Below, piece by piece: positions 6,331 to 13,424 of a DNA stretch of 26,427 bases; the stretch's first letter is position 1, and each line of letters starts with the position of its first letter. The notes beneath the pieces are model-generated. The model was not told where the DNA came from and ran no database searches. It saw nothing but the letters and a program-made list of their open reading frames with translations. The position numbers were made by a program, and so were the translations under genes. The stretch spans positions 1 to 26,427 of the forward strand of contig CALLFD010000382.1 in NCBI GenBank assembly GCA_937997605.1, in the 5' to 3' direction. This stretch comes from an uncultured Collinsella sp. Lineage in GTDB: Bacteria > Actinomycetota > Coriobacteriia > Coriobacteriales > Coriobacteriaceae.

Positions 6331-6645
6331 AGGTTGGGTAAATTACTTTTCGAGTTTATTTAATCTGCTTTGTTAGAAATTAAGCTACCTACCTGCTCAA
6401 AGTAATTAACAGCCTTCATCTGCTATTGATAATATTGCTCGAAAAATCGTTCAAGAAGTCGCGGGGCGATTTTTGATGGGTCGTGCGTCAAGCGATGTGG
6501 CAAGTTCTTGGTTAGGTATTGGTCAGTTTTGGGCAACCTTGCCAAAAGCTTGACGAATGCAGATTTAGACGTCGACGAATGAACATTTTAGGCAGGTTCC
6601 AAGCAAAATTCTGGGCTGATTCTCGATAATCGCCTTCAATCGCCC
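6331..6645. other. AT-richer intergenic stretch without recognisable gene
   Basis: Between the palindromic repeats and the prmC promoter region I see no supportable gene. Base composition is clearly more AT-rich than the flanking genes. A weak 8-bp hairpin (AAAAATCG 6442-6449 with CGATTTTT 6467-6474) is present. One reading frame is open from 6410 to a TGA near 6550 but has no convincing start and no recognised similarity. It may be a decayed insertion or gene remnant. Confidence 0.4.
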
Positions 6646-6646
6646 C

Positions 6647-6673
6647 TTGCCATGCGCTGGCCTCGCGTACAAT
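6647..6673 (+). promoter_or_regulatory. Candidate prmC promoter
   Basis: TTGCCA (6647-6652) and TACAAT (6668-6673) with a 15-nt spacer, 48 nt before the prmC start. The -10 matches that of the candidate ATP synthase promoter, but the spacer is short, so this is tentative. Confidence 0.35.
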
Positions 6674-6721
6674 CTGCTCCGACATTCGCGCGCCGTCCGG
6701 CGCTTAAGAGGGGAGGACCCC

Positions 6722-7981
6722 ATGGCAAACGAGATTTGGACCATCAAGCGTTGTCTCGAGTGGACCAAGGAGTACCTGGCCGAGCGCGGCGAGGAGCACC
6801 CCCGTCTTTCTGCCGAGTGGCTGCTGTGCGCGGCAACGGGCCTGGCGCGTATCGACTTGTATATGCGCATGGACGAGACGCTCGACGCAGCGCAGCTCGA
6901 GACCATGCACGCGGCGGTCGTCCGTCGCGCGAAGGGCGAGCCGCTGCAGTACATCACCGGTAGCACGCAGTTTCGCATGATCGACGTCGCGTGCGCCCCC
7001 GGCGTGCTCATCCCGCGCCCCGAGACCGAGATGCTCGTCGAAGAGGTCCTGAACTATCTGGATGCCGAGGTGCTGAGCCCCGAGGCCGCCGCCCGCCAGC
7101 GCGTGGAGCTGCCTTGGAACGATGAGGTCGAACAGGCTCGCAAAGCCGAGGCGGCGCTGGCCGACGAGCGCGCGACCGCCGAGCGCCGTGCTGCCAACCT
7201 GACGGCCGCCGATGAGGCTGCGCTGGGTAGCGACGTGCTCGGTAGCCGCGCCTATGCCGAGGAGCTTGCCGATCGCGAGGCCGAGGAAGCCGCCGTGCGG
7301 GCGGCAGAAGCAGAGACCGTGGAAACCCCCGAGCCCGAGCTCGACGAATACGGCATCGCCATTGAGGACAACGACCAACAGACGACTCCCGCGCAAGATG
7401 CCGCCGAGGCCAACGTACCTGCTCCAGCTGAGCCCCGCATCGCCCGCGTTCTCGAGGTCGGCTGCGGCACGGGCTGCATCTCGCTCTCGCTTGCCTGGGA
7501 GCGTCGCGGCCACGTCACCTGCACTGCTACCGATATCGAGCCGCGCGCCATCGACCTTGCTACCAAAAACCGCGATACGCTTGGCCTCACGTCCGACGAG
7601 GTCGCCTTTAGCCTCACGAACCTGGTGAGCTCCATTCCCCGCGAAGAGTGGGGCACCTTTGACGTACTCGTCTCCAACCCGCCCTACATCCCCACCGACG
7701 TCATGCGCTCGCTGCCGCACGAGGTCAAGGACTTTGAGCCCGATCTGGCGCTCGAGGGCGGTGCCGACGGCCTCGATATCTTCCGCCGTCTGCTCAACGC
7801 GGCACCCTACATGCTGCGCGCCGGCGGTCTCTTTGCCTGCGAGCTCTACGAGGGCGCGCTCGACGCTGCGGCCGAGCTCTGTCGTCAAGCGGGCCTGTTG
7901 GACGTGCGCATCGTCCACGACCTCACCGATCGTCCTCGTATCGTCCGAGCCATCGTTACCGAGCCCAAGCAGCGCCAGTAA
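6722..7981 (+). CDS. prmC: Release factor glutamine methyltransferase PrmC/HemK with large insertion
   Basis: Transfers a methyl group from S-adenosylmethionine to the Gln of the GGQ motif in RF1 and RF2. The N-terminal helical substrate domain is residues 1-100, with the family signature GEPLQYITGSTQF and PRPETE. The methyltransferase domain runs from about 240, with SAM motif VLEVGCGTGCISLS (243-256) and catalytic NPPY (319-322). The protein is 419 aa, whereas PrmC is usually about 275-290. The excess is an insertion at about 115-238, rich in Ala, Glu and Arg, placed between the two domains and probably helical or disordered. ATG 6722 follows AGGGGAGGACCCC. Its target gene prfA is immediately upstream. 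Confidence 0.92.
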   Translation: MANEIWTIKRCLEWTKEYLAERGEEHPRLSAEWLLCAATGLARIDLYMRMDETLDAAQLETMHAAVVRRAKGEPLQYITGSTQFRMIDVACAPGVLIPRPETEMLVEEVLNYLDAEVLSPEAAARQRVELPWNDEVEQARKAEAALADERATAERRAANLTAADEAALGSDVLGSRAYAEELADREAEEAAVRAAEAETVETPEPELDEYGIAIEDNDQQTTPAQDAAEANVPAPAEPRIARVLEVGCGTGCISLSLAWERRGHVTCTATDIEPRAIDLATKNRDTLGLTSDEVAFSLTNLVSSIPREEWGTFDVLVSNPPYIPTDVMRSLPHEVKDFEPDLALEGGADGLDIFRRLLNAAPYMLRAGGLFACELYEGALDAAAELCRQAGLLDVRIVHDLTDRPRIVRAIVTEPKQRQ

Positions 7982-7995
7982 TATTTATTAACTGG

Positions 7996-8025
7996 TTAGC
8001 AAAAATTATAAAGTAGTTTATAATT
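7996..8025 (+). promoter_or_regulatory. hicAB promoter with overlapping palindromic operator
   Basis: TTAGCA (7996-8001) and a perfect TATAAT (8019-8024) lie 17 nt apart. AATTATAAA (8004-8012) and TTTATAATT (8017-8025) form a perfect 9-4-9 inverted repeat that covers the spacer and the whole -10. This is the expected layout for autorepression, and HicB-type antitoxins are known to repress their own promoters. The start codon of hicA is 25 nt downstream. Confidence 0.7.
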
Positions 8026-8049
8026 AGGACGGCTGAAAGAGGTCGGCCC

Positions 8050-8235
8050 ATGCAACCTCCTACCTTTCGGGAAATCATTGCACTACTCAAGCACGACGGA
8101 TTCGTGAAAGTCGCGCAAGTCGGTAGTCATGCCAAGTATGTTTCCGGTGACCGTGTTGTCACCGTGAACGGCTCTGGTGGTGATCGGCCAAAGAAGGGGA
8201 CATGGGCAGGCATTCGCCGGCAAGCTGGATGGTAG
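8050..8235 (+). CDS. hicA: HicA-family mRNA interferase toxin
   Basis: Small toxin of 61 aa with the double-stranded-RNA-binding-like HicA fold; such toxins cleave mRNA when free of antitoxin. Visible signature: GFVKVAQVGSHAKY with catalytic-type His27 in GSH, then a strand VVTVN and the C-terminal KKGTWAGIRRQAG that matches the family GT-x-x-I-x-x-QAG end. The usual Pro-x-His after the VTV strand is absent (NGSGG), which may affect activity. ATG 8050 follows AAAGAGG. hicB begins 11 nt after its stop. The pair is inserted between prmC and tsaC. Confidence 0.85.
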   Translation: MQPPTFREIIALLKHDGFVKVAQVGSHAKYVSGDRVVTVNGSGGDRPKKGTWAGIRRQAGW

Positions 8236-8246
8236 CCGAGGGGGTC

Positions 8247-8696
8247 ATGATGAAACAACGATTTACCTATGACTGCGTTCTCATAAAAGAAGACGACGGT
8301 TACTGCGCCAGCTTCCCGCAGATTCCCGGCGCCTTTGCCGATGGGGATACGCGCGAAGAAGCGATTGCCCATGCCACCGAGGCGCTGATGGCATTTTTGG
8401 CCGACGATCTCAACAACGGTTTGACTCCGGCAGGGTACGAACGCTCGGCCGAGGTCGTGGCCCTTTCAGTCGAAATCGACCACGAGGGCGCTCGGGAAGC
8501 GGCGTGCCGAACATTTAAAGACGCGGCGCTGGACCTCAAAGTCTCCGCTCCGCGGATTACCGCGCTGGTCAAAGACGGAAAGCTCGATGTTGAGCTCGTC
8601 GACGGCCGTCGGATGATAACGATAGACAGCATCGAGCGTTACGCCGCCCAAGAACGTCACGCCGGAAGACCAAAGAAGTTCGTAGCCGTCCAATAA
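8247..8696 (+). CDS. hicB: HicB-family antitoxin with HTH-like C-terminus
   Basis: Antitoxin of 149 aa that neutralises HicA and probably represses the operon. The N-terminal HicB fold is clear: FTYDCVLIKEDDGYCASFPQIPG, then ADGDTREEAIAHATEAL (about 6-48). The C-terminal part has an excisionase/MerR-like helix-turn-helix look (SAPRITALVKDGKLDV, about 100-115, then RRMITIDSIERY), suited to binding the palindrome over the hicA promoter. ATG 8247 is preferred over in-frame 8202 because 8202 lies inside hicA and CCGAGGGGG sits just before 8247; a second ATG follows directly at 8250. Confidence 0.85.
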   Translation: MMKQRFTYDCVLIKEDDGYCASFPQIPGAFADGDTREEAIAHATEALMAFLADDLNNGLTPAGYERSAEVVALSVEIDHEGAREAACRTFKDAALDLKVSAPRITALVKDGKLDVELVDGRRMITIDSIERYAAQERHAGRPKKFVAVQ

Positions 8697-8743
8697 CCCC
8701 CTCACTTTCACCGACTACTAGAGCCGCTCACCAAACCAACATG

Positions 8744-8812
8744 CGCTCTGGGCAAATAGGTTGAACGTTTCGTGCGAGAATGCCCCACAGTAAACAAACT
8801 TGCACCAGAGCG
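8744..8812 (+). other. Long-range stem in the tsaC leader
   Basis: CGCTCTGGGCAA (8744-8755) pairs with TTGC plus CCAGAGCG (8800-8812), with one bulged A, around a 44-nt loop. The ribosome site AAGGGG (8814-8819) lies just outside the stem. It could influence tsaC translation; this is by-eye folding only. Confidence 0.35.
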
Positions 8813-8830
8813 TAAGGGGCTGGCATACAC

Positions 8831-9574
8831 ATGCAGACGGTCTATCGGGTATACGAGGGAGCGTGCGAGCCACATCGGCTTGCAGTCGAGCGCACGGCCG
8901 AGCTACTCGGTCGCGGCGGCCTGGCGCTTATTCCAACCGAGACGGTCTACGGTGTCGCCGTGGCGGTCAACGCCTTCTCGGATGCCGTTCCACAAGATAC
9001 AAGTGAACCTCTGCCGTGGCCGCGCGATCCGCAGGCCACCGTCAACGGCGCCGCGGTCCCCGCACTCGGTACCGGCTATCGTCGTATCTTTACCCTCAAG
9101 CAGCGCGAGCTCACCCAAACGGTTGCCTGGCTGGTCGATGATGCCGAGGCACTCGACCGCTATGGCGTGGATATCCCTAACGAGGCCCGCGTGCTCGCCC
9201 GACGATGCTGGCCGGGCGCCCTGACTATCGTGGTCAAGGCGGCCCCCTGCGTGCCGACCTTTATGCGCGCCGCCGACGACACGGTGGCACTTCGCGCTTC
9301 GGCCTCGCCCGTGGTGCAAGCGCTCGTCCGCGCCTGCGGCAGCCCTCTTGCCTGCACCAGCGCCAACACGCATGGCGCGCCCGCGCCGGCAAGTTTTGCC
9401 ACGGTGGAGGAGCGCATCCTGAAGGGGGTCGATGTGGCCGTCGACGCCGGTGAGACCCCGTGTCGCGACGCCTCAACCATCGTGTCGTTTCAGCACGGCG
9501 AGCTCCAGATCTTGCGCCAAGGCGCGTTTCCCGCATCAGAAATCGAACGGGTCCTGTCCGACCCGATGCAATAG
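8831..9574 (+). CDS. tsaC: L-threonylcarbamoyladenylate synthase (TsaC/Sua5/YrdC family)
   Basis: Makes threonylcarbamoyl-AMP from threonine, bicarbonate and ATP, the first step of t6A modification at position 37 of ANN-reading tRNAs; cytosolic. The 247-aa protein shows PTETVYG (35-41), KQR (90-92) for the conserved K-x-R pair, WPGALTIVV, and TSANTHG for the S-A-N-x-(S/T)-G motif. Between PTETVYG and K-x-R there are roughly 30 more residues than usual (about 51-83). It lacks the C-terminal Sua5 domain. ATG 8831 follows AAGGGG. Its position downstream of prfA-prmC matches the conserved prfA-prmC-ywlC order of Gram-positives, here split by hicAB. Confidence 0.88.
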   Translation: MQTVYRVYEGACEPHRLAVERTAELLGRGGLALIPTETVYGVAVAVNAFSDAVPQDTSEPLPWPRDPQATVNGAAVPALGTGYRRIFTLKQRELTQTVAWLVDDAEALDRYGVDIPNEARVLARRCWPGALTIVVKAAPCVPTFMRAADDTVALRASASPVVQALVRACGSPLACTSANTHGAPAPASFATVEERILKGVDVAVDAGETPCRDASTIVSFQHGELQILRQGAFPASEIERVLSDPMQ

Positions 9575-9587
9575 AAAGGTGTAAGCG

Positions 9588-11129
9588 ATGTCGTTGAATC
9601 TGGGCAGCCTGGGCATGGAAGATGCCTCGTTTAACTTTGGCGGTTCCTACATCATGGCACTCGACTGCGGCAGTACCTCGGTACTCGCGACCATCGTCGA
9701 CGAGTACGGCTGCATCGTCGCCCAGGCGCGTCGTAGCGTCAAAACCAGCTTCCCGCGCCCCGGCTGGGTGGAGCAGGATCCCACGGAGGTGCTTGCCAGC
9801 CAGATCGGCGTGATGATGGAGGTTCAGTTTAAGAGCGGCATCCATTCTGACCGCATCGCCGCCATCGGTATCTCCAACCAGCGCGAGACCACGGTGGTGT
9901 GGGACCGCATAAGCGGCCAACCCATCTATAACGCCATCGTGTGGCAATGCCGTCGCACCGCACCTCTGATCGACGAGCTGGTCGAGCAGGGCGCAGAAGA
10001 GCTGGTGCGCTCCCGCACGGGGCTTACGCTCGACCCGTATTTCTCGGCCTCCAAGGTGGAGTGGATTCTCGATAACGTCGACGGTGCGCGTGAGAGCGCG
10101 GCGGCGGGCGACCTCATGTTCGGCACCATCGACACCTGGCTCATCTACAACCTCACCGGCGGCCAGGTCTTTGCCACCGACTACACCAATGCCAGCCGCA
10201 CCGCGCTCTTTAATATCCATTCGCTCGATTGGGACGACGATCTGCTGGCGCTTTTCGACATCCCGCGTTCCATGATGCCCGAGGTTCGTTGGAGCTCGGG
10301 CGACTACGGTCGCGTCGCGAGCGACATCATGACCAACATGCCACCCATCATGGGCGTGGCGGGCGACCAGCAGGCGTCGCTATTCGGCCACTGCTGCTTC
10401 CATCCCGGCCAGACCAAAAACACCTATGGCACGGGCTGCTTTATGCTCATGAACACCGGCGACGAGATCGTCGAATCCAAGAACGGTCTGGTCTCCACGA
10501 TCGGTATCGCCGCGGACGGCAAGATCAGCTATGCGCTCGAGGGTTCTATCTTTGCCGCCGGCTCAACCATGAATTGGCTGCGCAACAACATGGGCATCAT
10601 CTCGAGCGTGAGCGAGTCGGCACAACTCGCCGCTTCGATTAGCGACAACGAGGGCTGCTACTTCGTTCCCGCCTTTGCAGGTTTGGGTGCTCCCTGGTGG
10701 GACCCGCATGCCCGCGGTATCGTGTGCGGTCTGACCGGCGCCTCGAGCCGTGCGACCATCGTACGTGCCGCCTGCGAATCCATGGCATATCAGAGCTACG
10801 ACGTGCTGCGCGCCATGGAGCAGGACGTGGGGCTTTCGATTGAGCGCCTGTCTGTCGATGGCGGTGCCTCGCGCAACGAGTTCATCATGCAATTCCAGGC
10901 CGACCTGCTGGATATCCCCGTGCTGCAATGCGAGACGGTGGAGACCACGGCAATCGGTGCCGCGTACTTGGCGGGTCTTGCCGTCGGCTATTGGGAAGAC
11001 CTGGAGGAGCTGGAGCAAAATGCCCAGATCGTTAGGACCTTCCTTCCCCACATGTCCGCCGAGCGCCGCGAGCAAAACCTTGCGGGCTGGCGTGATGCAG
11101 TCAGGCGCTCGCTCAGCACCTCGCAGTAG
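9588..11129 (+). CDS. glpK: Glycerol kinase (FGGY family)
   Basis: Phosphorylates glycerol to glycerol 3-phosphate with ATP; 513 aa. Family motifs are extensive: ISNQRETTVVWDR, IVWQCRRTAPL, TGLTLDPYFSASK, FGTIDTWLIYNLTGG, TDYTNASRTALFNIHSLDWD, catalytic-region GDQQASLFGH (about 258) and LSVDGGASRNEFIMQ. Oddities: about 20 extra N-terminal residues before the first strand, the phosphate loop reads DCGSTS (26-31) where DQGTTS is typical, and Phe replaces the usual His before TDYTNAS. A start at an internal ATG (residue 23, MALDCGSTS) is possible, but AGAAAGG lies before 9588. No glpF or glpD is in the window. It follows tsaC by 13 nt. Confidence 0.9.
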   Translation: MSLNLGSLGMEDASFNFGGSYIMALDCGSTSVLATIVDEYGCIVAQARRSVKTSFPRPGWVEQDPTEVLASQIGVMMEVQFKSGIHSDRIAAIGISNQRETTVVWDRISGQPIYNAIVWQCRRTAPLIDELVEQGAEELVRSRTGLTLDPYFSASKVEWILDNVDGARESAAAGDLMFGTIDTWLIYNLTGGQVFATDYTNASRTALFNIHSLDWDDDLLALFDIPRSMMPEVRWSSGDYGRVASDIMTNMPPIMGVAGDQQASLFGHCCFHPGQTKNTYGTGCFMLMNTGDEIVESKNGLVSTIGIAADGKISYALEGSIFAAGSTMNWLRNNMGIISSVSESAQLAASISDNEGCYFVPAFAGLGAPWWDPHARGIVCGLTGASSRATIVRAACESMAYQSYDVLRAMEQDVGLSIERLSVDGGASRNEFIMQFQADLLDIPVLQCETVETTAIGAAYLAGLAVGYWEDLEELEQNAQIVRTFLPHMSAERREQNLAGWRDAVRRSLSTSQ

Positions 11130-11175
11130 GGCTGCGATGGGCTGCTCGATACAACAAACCGCTAAACTAATGCAT

Positions 11176-11229
11176 GGCGTGCGGCGGCAACATTGCTGCA
11201 CGCCTTGTCAGCAAGGCCGTTTTGCGGCC
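11176..11229 (+). promoter_or_regulatory. Two hairpins in the upp leader
   Basis: GGCGTGCGGC (11176-11185) pairs with GCTGCACGCC (11195-11204), one G-U pair, loop 9 nt. A second hairpin GGCCG (11215-11219) with CGGCC (11225-11229) follows, just before the ribosome site GAAAGGGG (11235-11242). There is no T-run, so a translational or RNA-stability role is more likely than termination. A pyrimidine-responsive role is possible but not shown. Confidence 0.4.
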
Positions 11230-11252
11230 GCAACGAAAGGGGCAATCAATCC

Positions 11253-11900
11253 ATGACCGTCACCTACGATGCGTCCCGTGTGACGCTTGTCGATCACCCG
11301 CTCGTCCAGCACAAGCTGTCGATCCTGCGCGACAAAAACACCGGCACCAACCAGTTCCGTCAGCTCGTGCGCGAACTCGCGCTTTTTGACGGCTACGAGG
11401 CCATGCGCGACCTGCCTATGGAAGACGTCGAGGTCGAGACCCCCATCACTACCGCCACGTTCAAACAGCTTGCTGGCAAGAAACTCGCCATCGCGCCCAT
11501 CCTGCGTGCGGGCCTTGGCATGGTCGACGGCATCCTCGACCTGGTGCCCTCCGCTCGCGTGGGCCATATCGGCATGGAGCGCGACGAGGTCACCCACGAG
11601 CCGCACGAGTATTACTGCAAGATGCCCAAGGATATCGACCAGCGCATCTGCCTGGTCGTCGACCCCATGCTCGCCACGGGCGGTTCGGCCGAGATGGCCA
11701 TTAGCTACCTGCGCGAGCGCGGTGTCAAGGACATCCGCATGCTGTGCATCGTCGCGGCCCCCGAGGGCCTCAAGTCGCTGACTGAGAAGGACCCTGATGT
11801 GCATATCTATACCTGCGCCATCGACGACCATCTCAACGAAGCGGCCTACATCGTTCCCGGCCTGGGCGACGCCGGTGACCGCATCTACGGCACGCTCTAG
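11253..11900 (+). CDS. upp: Uracil phosphoribosyltransferase
   Basis: Pyrimidine salvage enzyme converting uracil and PRPP to UMP; 215 aa, within the normal length range. The PRPP-binding signature is VDPMLATGGSA (136-146), and ILRAGLGM (83-90) with the C-terminal YIVPGLGDAGDRIYGT uracil-binding region is diagnostic. ATG 11253 is chosen over in-frame 11193 because GAAAGGGG lies 11 nt upstream and the family begins near this Met. The gene follows glpK by 123 nt, with a structured leader. Confidence 0.95.
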   Translation: MTVTYDASRVTLVDHPLVQHKLSILRDKNTGTNQFRQLVRELALFDGYEAMRDLPMEDVEVETPITTATFKQLAGKKLAIAPILRAGLGMVDGILDLVPSARVGHIGMERDEVTHEPHEYYCKMPKDIDQRICLVVDPMLATGGSAEMAISYLRERGVKDIRMLCIVAAPEGLKSLTEKDPDVHIYTCAIDDHLNEAAYIVPGLGDAGDRIYGTL

Positions 11901-11942
11901 TCGCTGGGCTAAGACGGCCGCGGCTGCAAATACGAAGAAACG

Positions 11943-11977
11943 GTGCGCGCGGACGAACAAAAGGCGACCGCGCGCAC
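11943..11977 (+). terminator. GC-rich hairpin after upp
   Basis: GTGCGCGCGG (11943-11952) pairs perfectly with CCGCGCGCAC (11968-11977) around a 15-nt loop, 43 nt after the upp stop. The T-run is poor (TCCTGTT), so termination may be weak or factor-dependent. Confidence 0.5.
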
Positions 11978-12092
11978 TCCTGTTAACGGACGTTTTGCCC
12001 TGCAGGGTTCGAGAAAAACGTATTACCGTACCTGCGGCATAAAGAAGGTCTTAAGAAAACGAACAGGTGCGTATTAACCGATGCTTTTTCGG

Positions 12093-12120
12093 TTGTACTT
12101 TAGCGATTGGCTCGTACAAT
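12093..12120 (+). promoter_or_regulatory. Candidate promoter of the ATP synthase operon
   Basis: TTGTAC (12093-12098) and TACAAT (12115-12120) with a 16-nt spacer, 62 nt before the first cistron. The position supports the GTG 12182 start over the upstream open frame that would begin before the -10. Confidence 0.55.
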
Positions 12121-12181
12121 AGTCACCAATGTTTGGCGGGAACTGTTCTGTGAAGCGTTAAAAAGGAAAGTGAGGACGCCA

Positions 12182-12493
12182 GTGTTTCAGATAGCCGATC
12201 TGCTCGCTATCGTTGCAGGCGCCATCGCGGGCGCAATTGCCTTCCTTCCCTTTGTCTTTACGCTCAAGCCGGTTCTTGACGATAAACAGAATGCGGACAT
12301 GCTCAAGGGTATGGTGAGTCTGGCGGTCTCGGCAATCGCCCTGCTCGTCTTTACCTTGGTTGTGTTTGTGTTGTTCGGAGAGGCATTTCGCATGTTCCTC
12401 CTGGGCGAGGCGATCGGCTTCGTGGCCTTTATGGCCGCCTGCACGGTTCGCGTCGCCAAGGCGCTGCGAGATCCTCATGAGGTCGAAAGGTAA
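12182..12493 (+). CDS. atpI: Small membrane protein at head of atp operon (AtpI-like)
   Basis: 103-aa hydrophobic protein with three likely membrane helices (about 7-27, 46-68 and 73-90) and a short basic C-terminus. Sequence similarity to AtpI is weak; the name rests on size, topology and position as first gene before atpB, where AtpI, a c-ring assembly or ion-handling factor, normally sits. GTG 12182 is chosen because it follows GTGAGGACGCC and begins just before the first helix; an alternative GTG is at 12170. It ends 3 nt before atpB. Confidence 0.6.
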   Translation: MFQIADLLAIVAGAIAGAIAFLPFVFTLKPVLDDKQNADMLKGMVSLAVSAIALLVFTLVVFVLFGEAFRMFLLGEAIGFVAFMAACTVRVAKALRDPHEVER

Positions 12494-12496
12494 GTC

Positions 12497-13300
12497 GTGG
12501 AAATTTTTGAAAAGCTGCCTGATGAGATTAATCATCTGGTCAGCGAGTTCAGCTCCACCCCTGTCGTGGGCGATCTGAGCTGCGGCATCACGCAGTACTC
12601 GTTTTGGCTGATCGTCTCCACGATCGTGCTCCTGATCGTCCTGGCCGTGTTCAAGAAGAAGCAGACCCTGGTTCCCAAGGGCTTCTTCGTCAACGGTTTC
12701 GAGTACATCATCGAGTACGTCGAGAACGATATCGGCAAGGGCGTCGTGGGTGAGAACTGGAAGAAGCACTTCCCGTTCCTGTGCTCGCTTTTCCTGTTCA
12801 TCCTGATCAATAACATGATCGGCCTGATCCCGGGAATGAAGCCCGGCACCGGCGCAATCGGCTCCACCGCCGCGCTCGCCATCTTCGCCTTCGTGTACTT
12901 CATCTACTACGGATGCAAGGCTCACGGCGTGATCGGCTACATCAAGAGCCTCGCCCCGCAGGGCGTGAGCTTCCCGATGAACGTGCTCGTGTGGGTCGTC
13001 GAGCTCTTCTCGACCTTCCTGCGCCTCATCACGCTCGCCGTCCGTCTGTTCTGCAACATGTTCGCAGGACACGTGGTCATGGGATCGTTCGCCATCATGG
13101 CGAGCATGTTCATGCAACCGCTGCTTCAGCAGGTTTCCGCGGCCCACGCCGTCGGCGCCCTGCCTTCGCTAGCCTGGCTTGCCATCCTCATCCTGATCTA
13201 TGCGATCGAGCTTGTGGTCGGCGCCATCCAGGCTTACGTCTTCACGGTCCTTACCGCCGTGTATGTCTCCGAGGCAGAGGAGGTCGCGGAGGAGGAGTAG
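12497..13300 (+). CDS. atpB: F1Fo ATP synthase subunit a
   Basis: Stator channel subunit of Fo that carries protons to and from the c-ring; 267 aa with about five to six membrane helices. The essential helix shows LRLITLAVRLFCNMFAGH, whose Arg corresponds to the invariant Arg210 of E. coli; PMNVLVWVVELFSTFLR precedes it, as in the family. GTG start just after the atpI stop. A 124-nt gap separates it from atpE. Confidence 0.95.
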   Translation: MEIFEKLPDEINHLVSEFSSTPVVGDLSCGITQYSFWLIVSTIVLLIVLAVFKKKQTLVPKGFFVNGFEYIIEYVENDIGKGVVGENWKKHFPFLCSLFLFILINNMIGLIPGMKPGTGAIGSTAALAIFAFVYFIYYGCKAHGVIGYIKSLAPQGVSFPMNVLVWVVELFSTFLRLITLAVRLFCNMFAGHVVMGSFAIMASMFMQPLLQQVSAAHAVGALPSLAWLAILILIYAIELVVGAIQAYVFTVLTAVYVSEAEEVAEEE

Positions 13301-13388
13301 TCTTCCGTTCGCGCCTTAAAGGTAAGGCAATTCGTTAAACCGCCGGTGCCCGTACCCATGGAGCCCGGCAGTTATAAAAAGGTTATCC

Positions 13389-13420
13389 TGCGTGAAATAA
13401 GACACGCACGACAAAGGAGG
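13389..13420 (+). promoter_or_regulatory. Strong translation start region of atpE
   Basis: A small hairpin, TGCGTG (13389-13394) with CACGCA (13403-13408) and an A-rich loop, ends just before an almost ideal Shine-Dalgarno AAAGGAGG (13413-13420), 4 nt before GTG 13425. An unusually strong site fits the need for many c subunits per enzyme. A GC hairpin GCCGG/CCGGC (13342-13369) also lies in the gap. Confidence 0.55.
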
Positions 13421-13424
13421 AATC

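Noticed and set aside
6410..6552. Short plus-strand open stretch ending at a TGA in the AT-rich gap before prmC
   Set aside because: No start codon with a ribosome site near its beginning and no recognised similarity. It would also be the only TGA-ended gene in the window.
8772..9224. Alternative frame of 150 codons overlapping the start of tsaC
   Set aside because: It overlaps tsaC in another frame, while tsaC has full family motifs and a better ribosome site.
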